NCBI GenBank assembly: GCA_037147235.1 | Contig: JBAWVO010000318.1 | Location: 1-7,373 of the forward strand | Origin: JANXQG01 sp037147235 | Lineage (GTDB): Bacteria; Planctomycetota; Planctomycetia; Pirellulales; Thermoguttaceae | DNA length: 7,373 nt | Direction: 5' to 3' | Shown here: piece by piece, positions 1 to 6,525 of the stretch | How the letters are laid out: the number at the start of each line of letters is the position of its first letter | How positions within the stretch are numbered: the stretch's first letter is position 1 | Notes under the pieces: model-generated | Told to the model about the DNA's origin: nothing | Database searches by the model: none | What the model saw: the letters and a program-made list of their open reading frames with translations, nothing else | Translations under genes and position numbers: made by a program

Positions 1-176
1 ACAGGTGCGCTCTTGCACTGCTCCACGGCCAATCGGCGGCGTCGGGCACCAAACCTGCGCACCGACACAACTAGTCTTGCTAACCTTGGCATTTTGGGAA
101 TCTATCGAATCTACCCCAAAGTGTTAATATCGGTTCGTGTCCCCGAACCGTCTATGAGAGGGAGGAAATGGTTTTG

Positions 177-257
177 GCCACGGATGAAACACGGACAAAC
201 ACGGATAAAAGGAGAAGTGATAAACAATCCGTGTTTCATCCGTGTTTCATCCGTGGC
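177..257. repeat. Imperfect inverted repeat with internal 12-nt repeats
   Basis: The left arm (177-206) begins GCCACGGATGAAACACGGA and the right arm (227-257) ends TTTCATCCGTGGC. The right arm's reverse complement matches the left arm except for one substitution and one missing base near the middle. The arms are about 30 nt and the loop is 20 nt (207-226). Each arm is itself made of repeats of an ACACGGAT / ATCCGTGT unit. No transposase or other protein is associated. I recall CCACGGATGAAACACGG-type elements as dispersed intergenic repeats in planctomycete and some other genomes, but the copy number here cannot be seen from one window. Confidence 0.75.
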
Positions 258-559
258 TATAAATAAGCGAGAGTGAGAAAATAGTAGGGAACCTAATGAT
301 TGCTCGGTCACGTAGCCCCGCCTTGCTGTTAAATTCACCGGCATTTCGTTCTCATAGACCCAAGCCCACTGCAAATCGAAGCCTTCCGCCTCCTCCAACA
401 AGAGTTGTAGTCAGAAACAGGAAATTCCAAAATACCGAAAGCCAGATGCCGCAAGACGTTATGCCCTAACCAGGCCCAGAACTTCAGGCTAATCGCTGGC
501 ATCCCCGGGATGGTAAAAAACGTGTTCGGCGAGGGTCTCCTGACCCCGCCGAAACGTCG

Positions 560-596
560 GACCGAAGGTCTCCTAGTGAAAGAGAGACCTTCGGTC
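560..596. repeat. 13-bp perfect inverted repeat (GACCGAAGGTCTC)
   Basis: GACCGAAGGTCTC at 560-572 is the exact reverse complement of GAGACCTTCGGTC at 584-596, with an 11-nt loop. Neither side is followed by a T-run, so it does not look like a simple intrinsic terminator. Its GGTCTC core is shared with the direct repeats at 611-649 and with GGTCTCC at 534-540, so it seems to belong to one composite repeat element just beyond the operon terminator. Confidence 0.65.
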
Positions 597-610
597 GGGG
601 GCGTGGCTCG

Positions 611-649
611 GTCGGAGACCGGCCACAGCAGTGTCGGAGACCGGCCACA
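611..649. repeat. Tandem pair of 17-nt direct repeats, period 22
   Basis: GTCGGAGACCGGCCACA occurs exactly at 611-627 and again at 633-649. The two copies are separated by 5 nt, so their starts are 22 nt apart. Each contains GGAGACC and the short palindrome GGCC. With only two copies, a CRISPR-like reading is not supported because the spacer is far too short. It is more likely part of a dispersed intergenic element. Confidence 0.65.
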
Positions 650-666
650 AAAGTGGAAATGAAACA

Positions 667-694
667 GAGGGAACGCCCCAGTGGGCGTTCCCTC
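667..694 (-). terminator. Intrinsic terminator of the nifJ operon
   Basis: GAGGGAACGCCC (667-678) pairs perfectly with GGGCGTTCCCTC (683-694) around a 4-nt loop, giving a 12-bp GC-rich stem. On the minus strand the stem is followed by a T-rich tail, TGTTTCATTTCC. It begins 11 nt after the stop codon of the DHOD-like gene, the expected place for the end of the operon transcript. The T-tract is interrupted, so termination strength is uncertain. Confidence 0.75.
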
Positions 695-705
695 CTGTCC
701 GTAGC

Positions 706-1713
706 TCAGATGAACTTCCCGGTGAACGACGTCAATGCCTTCATGTAATTCCCGCGCTCGAAGGCGGCGTGGTCGGCGCAGTTCTGTTGGCTCATGCTGC
801 CCTTGAGCTGCTCGACCGATTCGTACTCCTTCTCCTCCATCCACTCACGCAACCCGCTGAGGATTTTAGAGATCTGGCTGGAGCCTTCTTCATACACGGT
901 CGAAACGACCATGCCGACGTCGGCCCCGGCCAGCAAGGCTTTGATCAGGCCCGCGGCGTCGTGCAAGCCGCTGGTCAGGGCTAGCGATGCCTTCAACTGC
1001 CCGCGCAGGATGGCGATCCAGCGGAGCGGCAGCAGCATCTCAAACGGCGTGCTGAGCACGAGCTTAGGTTTCGGCTCGAGCTCCTCCAGATCGAAGTCGG
1101 GCTGTAGGAAGCGGTTAAAGAGCACGAGGCCGTCTGCCCCGGCATCGACCAACCGCTTGGCCATATTGCCCATCGAACTGAAGTAGGGTCCAACCTTCAC
1201 GGCCAGCGGAATCGAGACCGATTGCTTCACCGCGGCCACAAGATCGACATAACGGGCCTCGACGTCGCTGCCGGTCATAGTCAGATCGGTGGCAATGAAG
1301 TAGATGTTCAACTCCAGGGCATCGGCCCCGGCGTCCTGCATCATCTTCGCATAGCGGACCCAACCGCCCTTGCTCGTGCCGTTGAGACTGGCGATGATCG
1401 GAATTTTCACCGCCTTCTTGGCCTTGGAGATGGCCTCAAGGTAGCTCTCCGGACCGACGTGATAGTCGTCTTCCTCGGGGAAGTACGACAGGGCCTCGGC
1501 AAAGCTGTCGGTACCGAATTCGTGCAGCTTGGTCAGTTCGAGGCTGTCGTGCTCGATCTGCTCCTCAAAGAGCGATGGGAAAACGGCCGCGGCCGCGCCC
1601 TTCTCTTCGAGTGTGATGAGCGAATCGAGCTTCTGGGTCATCGGGCTGGCGGCAATCACCAGCGGGTTCTTCAGTTTCAAACCGAGATAGGTTGTGGATA
1701 GATCTACGCTCAT
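706..1713 (-). CDS. Dihydroorotate dehydrogenase-like flavoprotein
   Basis: This is a 335-residue TIM-barrel protein of the class 1 dihydroorotate dehydrogenase fold. Visible barrel motifs are NPLVIAASP at 16-24 (FMN-side start of the barrel), IIASLNG at 106-112, VKVGPY at 172-177 with the conserved flavin-site Lys, LFNRF at 198-202, and TSGLHDAAGLIKALLAGAD from 247 on (phosphate-binding end). The classical active-site loop with catalytic Cys or Ser (N-x-SCPN type) is replaced by ELNIYFIATD at 134-143. The only Cys is C312, so it has no Fe-S ligands. It is therefore probably not a pyrimidine enzyme but a member of the 'DHOD-like' group of unknown reaction. Its ATG overlaps the nifJ stop as ATGA, and GAGGTG (1719-1724) lies 5 nt upstream, so translation is coupled to nifJ. 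The C-terminal YMKALTSF (323-330) looks like a family signature. Family call is strong; function is open. Confidence 0.9.
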   Translation of the reverse strand: MSVDLSTTYLGLKLKNPLVIAASPMTQKLDSLITLEEKGAAAAVFPSLFEEQIEHDSLELTKLHEFGTDSFAEALSYFPEEDDYHVGPESYLEAISKAKKAVKIPIIASLNGTSKGGWVRYAKMMQDAGADALELNIYFIATDLTMTGSDVEARYVDLVAAVKQSVSIPLAVKVGPYFSSMGNMAKRLVDAGADGLVLFNRFLQPDFDLEELEPKPKLVLSTPFEMLLPLRWIAILRGQLKASLALTSGLHDAAGLIKALLAGADVGMVVSTVYEEGSSQISKILSGLREWMEEKEYESVEQLKGSMSQQNCADHAAFERGNYMKALTSFTGKFI

Positions 1714-4700
1714 GCTTTCACCTCGTTTGCAGCTTGGGTTGCAGCGACCGCACCGTCTGGGCCGTTGCCGGCGAGACGCTCCACGCCGGCTAATTGCTCG
1801 TAAAGGTGCCAGCGTGCGTTAATATCGTCCTGGGCCTGGTGGAACAATCGGGCAGCAACCTCCGGCTTGGAACGCGTAAGAATGTTGAAACGCGCTTCCT
1901 TCATGGCGAACTCTTTGTAGTCGCCCGTCGGCTTCTTGCTGTCCAAATGGAACGGATGGGCTTCGTCGCGCGGGTCGAAGTGGTACAACGGCCAGTAACC
2001 GCAGTTCACCGCTTCCTTCTGCAACTGCATGCCCGTGGTCATGTTGATGCCCCAGCTAATGCAGTGGCTGAAGGCGATAATCAGCGACGTGCCGCGATAC
2101 GACTCGGCCTCGCGGATGACTTTCAAGGCGTGGGCCGGGTTGGCGCCCATGGCGATCTGGCCGACGTAGACGTTGCCATAGGCCATGGCGATCATGCCCA
2201 GATCCTTTTTACGTCCAGGTTTGCCCGCCGCGGCAAACTTGGCCACTGCGCCGCGGGGAGTCGACTTCGAGGCTTGGCCGCCCGTGTTGGAGTAAACCTC
2301 CGTATCGAGCACTAGGATGTTGACGTCGCGGCTAGAGGCGAACACGTGGTCCAACCCGCCGAAACCGATGTCGTAGGCCCAGCCGTCGCCGCCAAAGCTC
2401 CAGACGCTGCGACGGATCAGGTAATCGGCCGAGGCCGTCAGATCCTTCGCATCGCGGCTGCCGATGGCTGCCAACCGCTGCTTGAGCGTCGCCACCAGCG
2501 AACGCTGCAAGGCGATCTCGGCGTCGGTCTCCTGCTTGTTTTCCAGGAGGGCCTTGACGATTTCGTCGCCCAACGGACCGCTGAGTTTGCCCAGCAGCGC
2601 ATGACAGTACTGCAATTGTTGGTCGATTCCCAAACGGAAACCCATTCCGAACTCGGCGTTGTCTTCAAACAGCGAATTTGCCCAGGCGGGTCCCTTGCCC
2701 TCCGCATTCTTCGTGTACGGCGTACAAGGCAAGTTGCCGCCGTAAATCGACGAGCATCCCGTGGCATTACCGATCAACATCCGATCGCCGAACAACTGCG
2801 TGATGAGCTTCACGTAAGGCGTTTCGCCGCAACCGGCGCACGCCCCGGAAAATTCAAACAGCGGCAGCAGGAACTGCGATCCCTTGACCGTTTCGAGTTT
2901 GACGTTCGAGCGATCGACGTCGGGGATGGTGAGGAAGAAGTCCCAGCCGGCCCGCTCGTGATCAAGGTGCGGGGTCTTCGGTTCCATGTCGATCGCTTTG
3001 TGCTTGACCTGCGTCTTGTCTTTGGCAGGGCAAACATCGACGCACAGGCCGCAGCCAGTGCAATCGTCGGGAGCGACTTGGATGACGAACTTCCAGCCCG
3101 GGTATTCCTTCATCTTGTAGTCGGTCGCCTTGAAGCCCGCGGGAGCCTTTTCCAAAAGCGACGGCTCGAAAACCTTCATCCGGATGGCTGCGTGTGGGCA
3201 GCCTAGCGAGCAAAGCCCGCACTGGATGCAGATCTTCTCGTCCCAGATGGGAATGTCCTGGGCGATCGAACGCTTCTCGTACTGCGTGGTGCCCGTGGGG
3301 AACGTGCCATCGACCGGCATCGCGCTCACCGGCAGTTCGTCGCCACGGTTGGCGATCATCATGCCCAGCACGTCCTTGACAAACGCTGGGGCATGAGCGG
3401 GAACGGGCGGCAGTATATGGAAATTCGAGCTGACCGAGGCCGGCACTTTGACTTCGCGCAGGCCGGCCAGGGCCATGTCGATGGCGGCGTTGTTGCGGTC
3501 AACAATCGCACCGCCACCCTTCTTGCCGTAAATGGCCTTGACTTGGTCCTTGATGTGGCCGATCGCCTCTTCCGGAGGAATGACGTTGGCCAGCTTGAAG
3601 AAGCAGGTCTGCATCACCGTGTTGATGCGGCCGCCCAAGTCGGCCTCGCGGGCCACATTGAAGGCGTCAACCACGTAGAACTTCAGCTTCTTCCCGACAA
3701 TCTGCTCCTGCACTTCGCAGGGTAGATGGTCCCATACTTCGTCCGGGCCGTGGGGGCTGTTCAGCAGGAACGTCGCCCCAGGCATTGCCATCGAAAGCAT
3801 GTCGATGCGCTCGGTGAAGTGGAACTGGTGACAGGCCACAAAATTCGCCTTATGCACAAGGTAGGAACCCTTGATCGGCCGCGGGCTGAAGCGAACGTGC
3901 GACGTGGTGACCGAACCGGCCTTCCGCGAGTCGTAGACGAAGTAACCCTGCGAGTACATCGAGGTGTTCTCGCCGATGATCTTCACCGAACTGCGGTTGG
4001 CACTCACGGTGCCGTCGCTGCCGAGGCCGAAGAACACGGCCCGAGTCACGTCTTCGCCTTCGGTCGAGAAGTTGTCGTCCGAATCGAGGCTCAAGAAGGT
4101 CACGTCGTCCTTGATGCCGACGATGAACCGCTGCTTCGGCTGGGCCTTCGACAACTCGTCGTAAACTGCCGCCACATGGGCTGGCGTGAATTCCTTGGAC
4201 GAAAGTCCATAACGGCCGCCGATGATCTTCGGCAGCGGACCGTCCCAGCTTTCGGCGATTGCGGTGACCACGTCCTGATAGAGCGGCTCGCCGTTGGAGC
4301 CGGGCTCTTTGGTGCGATCAAGCACCGCGATCTTCTTGACGCTCTTGGGAATCGCCGCCAACAGGGCGGTCTTGTCCAAGGGACGGAACAGGTGTACCTT
4401 GACCAAGCCGATCTTCTCGCCATGGGCGGTAAGGTGGTCGATCGTCTCCTCGATCACGCCGGTGCCGGAACCCATGCAGACGATCACACGGTCGGCGTCG
4501 GGTGCGCCGACGTAGTCGAACAGATGATATTGTCGGCCAAACAGCCCTGCGAACTTGTCCATCGTCTTCTGCACGATGGCTGGGCAGGCATCATAAAACT
4601 TATTGCACGCCTCGCGAGCCTGGAAGAAGACATCGGGGTTCTGGGCCGTGCCGCGAAGCTGGGGATTCTCGGGCGAGAGTGCCCGGGCGCGGTGGGCGGC

Positions 4701-5303
4701 GACCAGATCCATGTCGATCATCTGGGCCACTTGCTCGTCCGTCAACTGCTCGATCTTGTTCACTTCATGCGAGATGCGGAATCCGTCGTAGAAGTGAATG
4801 AACGGCAGGCGGGTTTCGAGCGTCGCCGCGTGGGCAATCAGGGCCAAGTCCTGAGCCTCCTGGACCGAATCCGAGGAGAGCATCGCCCAACCGGTGCTGC
4901 GGCAGGCCATCACGTCGCTATGGTCGCCAAAAATGGACAGCGCGTGCGTGGCCACGGTGCGGGCAGTGACGTGGAAGACCGTCGAGGTCAGTTCTCCCGC
5001 AATTTTGAACATGTTGGGAATCATCAGCAAGAGACCCTGCGACGCCGTGAAGGTGGTCGTCAAGGCCCCGGCTTGCAGCGAGCCGTGGACCGCGCCGGCG
5101 GCCCCTGCTTCACTCTGCATTTCTACAACACTCGGCACGGTGCCGAAAATGTTCTTTCGGCCGGCGGCCGCCCAAGCATCAGGCATCTCACCCAAGCTCG
5201 TCGATGGCGTGATCGGATAGATCGCCGCCACCTCGCAGCAGAGGTGGGCAATGTTGGCCGCCGCTTCATTGCCGTCAACGGACACGAAGCGTTTTGTTTT
5301 CAA
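1710..5303 (-). CDS. nifJ: Pyruvate:ferredoxin (flavodoxin) oxidoreductase
   Basis: This single-chain enzyme oxidises pyruvate and CoA to acetyl-CoA and CO2 and reduces ferredoxin or flavodoxin, in the cytoplasm. At about 1197 residues it has the usual length. In order: the N-terminal pyrimidine-binding domain with YPITPS (T32), MQSEAG (E65) and TARTVATHALSIFGDHSDV (R115); the transketolase C-terminal-like domain near 270-400; the gamma domain near 420-600; a two-cluster ferredoxin domain with CxxCxxCxxxCP at C692-C702 and C748-C758; and a C-terminal TPP domain with GDGWAYDIG (972-980) and NTGGQ (1006-1010). The third cluster is ligated by C822, C825, C850 and C1081. No key residue is missing. 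I chose TTG at 5301-5303 because GAGGA (5313-5317) lies 8 nt upstream. A TTG at 5316-5318 would add five residues but has no usable Shine-Dalgarno, and there is no ATG upstream before a stop. The last ~20 residues are an Ala/Gly-rich tail. It heads an operon with the DHOD-like gene. A 2-oxoacid other than pyruvate is possible but less likely. Confidence 0.95.
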   Translation of the reverse strand: MKTKRFVSVDGNEAAANIAHLCCEVAAIYPITPSTSLGEMPDAWAAAGRKNIFGTVPSVVEMQSEAGAAGAVHGSLQAGALTTTFTASQGLLLMIPNMFKIAGELTSTVFHVTARTVATHALSIFGDHSDVMACRSTGWAMLSSDSVQEAQDLALIAHAATLETRLPFIHFYDGFRISHEVNKIEQLTDEQVAQMIDMDLVAAHRARALSPENPQLRGTAQNPDVFFQAREACNKFYDACPAIVQKTMDKFAGLFGRQYHLFDYVGAPDADRVIVCMGSGTGVIEETIDHLTAHGEKIGLVKVHLFRPLDKTALLAAIPKSVKKIAVLDRTKEPGSNGEPLYQDVVTAIAESWDGPLPKIIGGRYGLSSKEFTPAHVAAVYDELSKAQPKQRFIVGIKDDVTFLSLDSDDNFSTEGEDVTRAVFFGLGSDGTVSANRSSVKIIGENTSMYSQGYFVYDSRKAGSVTTSHVRFSPRPIKGSYLVHKANFVACHQFHFTERIDMLSMAMPGATFLLNSPHGPDEVWDHLPCEVQEQIVGKKLKFYVVDAFNVAREADLGGRINTVMQTCFFKLANVIPPEEAIGHIKDQVKAIYGKKGGGAIVDRNNAAIDMALAGLREVKVPASVSSNFHILPPVPAHAPAFVKDVLGMMIANRGDELPVSAMPVDGTFPTGTTQYEKRSIAQDIPIWDEKICIQCGLCSLGCPHAAIRMKVFEPSLLEKAPAGFKATDYKMKEYPGWKFVIQVAPDDCTGCGLCVDVCPAKDKTQVKHKAIDMEPKTPHLDHERAGWDFFLTIPDVDRSNVKLETVKGSQFLLPLFEFSGACAGCGETPYVKLITQLFGDRMLIGNATGCSSIYGGNLPCTPYTKNAEGKGPAWANSLFEDNAEFGMGFRLGIDQQLQYCHALLGKLSGPLGDEIVKALLENKQETDAEIALQRSLVATLKQRLAAIGSRDAKDLTASADYLIRRSVWSFGGDGWAYDIGFGGLDHVFASSRDVNILVLDTEVYSNTGGQASKSTPRGAVAKFAAAGKPGRKKDLGMIAMAYGNVYVGQIAMGANPAHALKVIREAESYRGTSLIIAFSHCISWGINMTTGMQLQKEAVNCGYWPLYHFDPRDEAHPFHLDSKKPTGDYKEFAMKEARFNILTRSKPEVAARLFHQAQDDINARWHLYEQLAGVERLAGNGPDGAVAATQAANEVKA

Positions 5304-5312
5304 AATAGGTTT

Positions 5313-5317
5313 CCTCA
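5313..5317 (-). promoter_or_regulatory. Shine-Dalgarno GAGGA that decides the nifJ start
   Basis: Read on the minus strand, GAGGA is followed by 8 nt (AACCTATT) and then TTG at 5303-5301. This is near-ideal spacing for that TTG. The site overlaps the outer TTG (5318-5316), which argues against that outer codon as the real start. Confidence 0.6.
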
Positions 5318-5418
5318 ATGGCTCGTTAGTGTGGAATGATTGAGTAATTCGGGAACTAGGGTTGCCGCGGAGTCAGGGCAGACTATGTCCCGAGTACGGG
5401 CTAAGGTAAGGGTAGGCA

Positions 5419-5445
5419 CGGAAGCGGGCATGTTTTGAGCTTCCG
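5419..5445. repeat. 7-bp inverted repeat upstream of nifJ
   Basis: CGGAAGC (5419-5425) is the exact reverse complement of GCTTCCG (5439-5445), with a 13-nt gap. It sits about 116 to 142 nt upstream of the nifJ start. It could be an operator or a leader hairpin in the nifJ transcript. A second short dyad, CCCG-AGTA-CGGG at 5389-5400, lies between it and the gene. Such short dyads also arise by chance in GC-rich DNA. Confidence 0.3.
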
Positions 5446-5885
5446 GCATTGTTGAAGCGAAGTCCCGCCGAGTGAAGTCCGTCTTCTCTCGCTAAATTCC
5501 ATGGGGCGAGACCAAGCCATACAGGATAGCGTTTGGGTATTTATTTCGCAAGGGGCTCGACCTTTGGTAAACGGAAAAACTAGTCGATTCGCAAATGCAA
5601 TGCCCACAAGAGTATGCAACGAATCTCGATTATTGCATCGCTTTTCCGTGGCAGATATTTTGACTTCGGTCAGAAATCGTGTATACCATTAGTGGAGGAG
5701 TTGAATGTGGCACGGCCAACAACTCCCTCAACGGTGGCTTTTCGTTCGATCCGACCCTTCAACTTCAGGAGTGTGGCTCTATTGCTAGATCCCGAATGTA
5801 GCTTGAGAACGGCTGCACGTCGTCATGAGACCTAATGCTATTACTCGAGGGCCGGTTGGTCGTACCCGTCACCCCTGCCCTGAAA

Positions 5886-5901
5886 GCGTGACAAATCACG
5901 C
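5886..5901 (-). terminator. Weak hairpin downstream of the lipoprotein gene
   Basis: On the minus strand GCGTGA-TTTG-TCACGC forms a 6-bp stem with a 4-nt loop, followed by only TTT before CAGG. It lies 52 nt past the lipoprotein stop codon. The stem is short and the T-tract poor, so it is at best a weak intrinsic terminator. The seven-A run at 5935-5929 (minus sense) precedes it and is on the wrong side to serve as its U-tract. Confidence 0.25.
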
Positions 5902-5953
5902 AGCATGTCTCCGCGACGCACGCAGCCGTTTTTTTACAACCACGCGCACGAAC

Positions 5954-6175
5954 TCACGGGCCGATGCTCTGCGGATGCGTTTCCAGGAAGTCGCGTGGAC
6001 CACGGGTTGTGTAATAGGGATAGCTCACTGAGCCCCCTGGCCCGGCCTGCTGTTGCTGAGCCCCCGAGGCGTTGCCCCGGCAGGGTTCACACCGATTGCT
6101 ACAGCGAGGGTTAGCACAGCCAGCGAACACGGCGAGGCATGTCGACGCGGCCAGAACGAGAATTGTATGTCGCAT
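5954..6175 (-). CDS. Small Cys-rich lipoprotein, planctomycete type
   Basis: The product is a 73-residue predicted lipoprotein of unknown role. It has a short positive start (MRH), a hydrophobic stretch at 4-18 and a lipobox-like FAGC ending at C20, so it should be exported, cleaved before C20 and lipid-anchored. Three more cysteines follow closely (C25, C29, C32, spaced CxxxxCxxxCxxC), which could bind a metal or form disulfides. A Gln/Gly-rich linker (about 38-48) leads to the C-terminal motif YPYYTTRGPRDFL...SIGP. I recall this ending from many small planctomycete secreted proteins, without known function. I chose the ATG at 6173-6175 because AGGAGAAAGGAAG lies just upstream with 8 nt spacing and because it gives a clean signal peptide. 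A longer frame starting at 6214 would add 13 residues that spoil it. Phe at lipobox position -3 is slightly unusual. Confidence 0.8.
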   Translation of the reverse strand: MRHTILVLAASTCLAVFAGCANPRCSNRCEPCRGNASGAQQQQAGPGGSVSYPYYTTRGPRDFLETHPQSIGP

Positions 6176-6386
6176 GTTGAATGCTTCCTTTCTCCTGCCT
6201 GCTAGGCCAGGCAATCCTTCGGAATGGGTTCAGCAGGCACCCGACTGGGCTAGAATCCGCGGAACATACCAAGTTTGGGTCGAGGCCCCCTGGTGAATAT
6301 CGGATGAGACAACCGTTAGAATCCAGAAAAACGTCAAAACCGCTGCCTGCCGCAAAACCTCTACATCAAGAGTCTACCCAGCAACT

Positions 6387-6410
6387 CCCCTCTCCCTTTT
6401 GGGAAAGGGG
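6387..6410. repeat. CCCCTCTCCC / GGGAAAGGGG hairpin repeat
   Basis: CCCCTCTCCC (6387-6396), a TTTT loop and GGGAAAGGGG (6401-6410) form a 10-bp stem with one mismatch. It is followed by CAGGGGTGAGGGC. I recall this kind of sequence (CCCTCACCCC...CTCTCCC) as a common dispersed intergenic element in planctomycetes and several other phyla. It carries no gene and no T-tract; it may affect RNA or DNA structure between the two divergent genes. Confidence 0.6.
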
Positions 6411-6510
6411 CAGGGGTGAGGGCTTTCCGGATAGCCACAAAGACCGTAAATGGCAGTATGCATAAAACAAAGACTTTGGGAAGGTCTCGTCCCTGCCAGC
6501 TCAATTGTGG

Positions 6511-6516
6511 TAGACT
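6511..6516 (+). promoter_or_regulatory. Possible -10 element for a leaderless mRNA
   Basis: TAGACT is preceded by TGG, giving a TGnTAnnnT extended -10 pattern. It ends 9 nt before the ATG at 6526. A transcript starting about 7 nt after it would begin almost at the start codon. There is no Shine-Dalgarno before that ATG, which fits a leaderless mRNA. No clear -35 is present at the usual distance, so this is inference from position and pattern. Confidence 0.35.
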
Positions 6517-6525
6517 CATAGAATC

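Larger units (their letters stand above)
1..666. other. Gene-free spacer downstream of the nifJ operon
   Basis: I see no credible protein gene here. The open frames are short, cross the repeats and lack ribosome binding sites. The stretch holds a short dyad at 131-150 (CGGTTCG, 6-nt loop, CGAACCG), a large inverted repeat at 177-257, and a repeat cluster at 534-649, listed separately. Between them, roughly 258-407, a minus-strand frame reads as a protein-like stretch (EEAEGFDLQWAWVYENEMPV) that is closed by a TGA at 411-413 and runs into the repeat at 257. It could be a decayed gene remnant or chance. No tRNA-like fold was seen. Confidence 0.6.
5304..5953. other. Long spacer upstream of nifJ, no confident gene
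   Basis: About 640 nt lie between the nifJ start and the end of the lipoprotein gene, and I see no supported gene. Both neighbours run on the minus strand, so the nifJ promoter should lie here; I cannot place a convincing -35/-10 pair. Dyads that could be regulatory are CCCG-AGTA-CGGG at 5389-5400 and CGGAAGC...GCTTCCG at 5419-5445, 86 to 142 nt upstream of the start. On the plus strand a tiny frame at 5705-5788 follows a strong GGAGGAG; see findings. The other open frames lack ribosome sites and family resemblance. Confidence 0.5.
6176..6525. other. Divergent spacer between lipoprotein and phosphoesterase
   Basis: The lipoprotein gene (minus) and the phosphoesterase gene (plus) are transcribed away from each other, so both promoters should lie in these 350 nt. 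The only clear structures are the lipoprotein Shine-Dalgarno next to 6176, the hairpin repeat at 6387-6410, and a possible -10 element next to the phosphoesterase start. Open frames in the stretch are short, run through the hairpin repeat and have no family resemblance. Confidence 0.5.

Noticed and set aside
111..401. 96-codon minus-strand frame as an intact gene
   Set aside because: Its second half is only the translation of the inverted repeat at 177-257, and its start lacks support. Only the first part was kept as a possible remnant.
611..649. CRISPR-like repeat pair
   Set aside because: Only two copies with a 5-nt gap, and no cas gene nearby. This is a short tandem repeat, not an array.
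335..844. 169-codon minus-strand frame across the terminator
   Set aside because: It overlaps the end of the DHOD-like gene in another frame, reads through the terminator hairpin and the repeat cluster, and has no recognisable domain.
3726..5339. 537-codon open frame on the plus strand
   Set aside because: It lies fully antisense to the nifJ N-terminal half, which has unmistakable PFOR motifs. It is a shadow caused by GC-rich codon bias.
5401..5619. 72-codon minus-strand frame upstream of nifJ
   Set aside because: No ribosome site, no domain, and its end covers the dyad at 5419-5445.
5741..5757. GTTCGATCC resembling a tRNA T-loop
   Set aside because: The flanking bases do not pair as a T-stem, and no acceptor or anticodon arm can be built around it.
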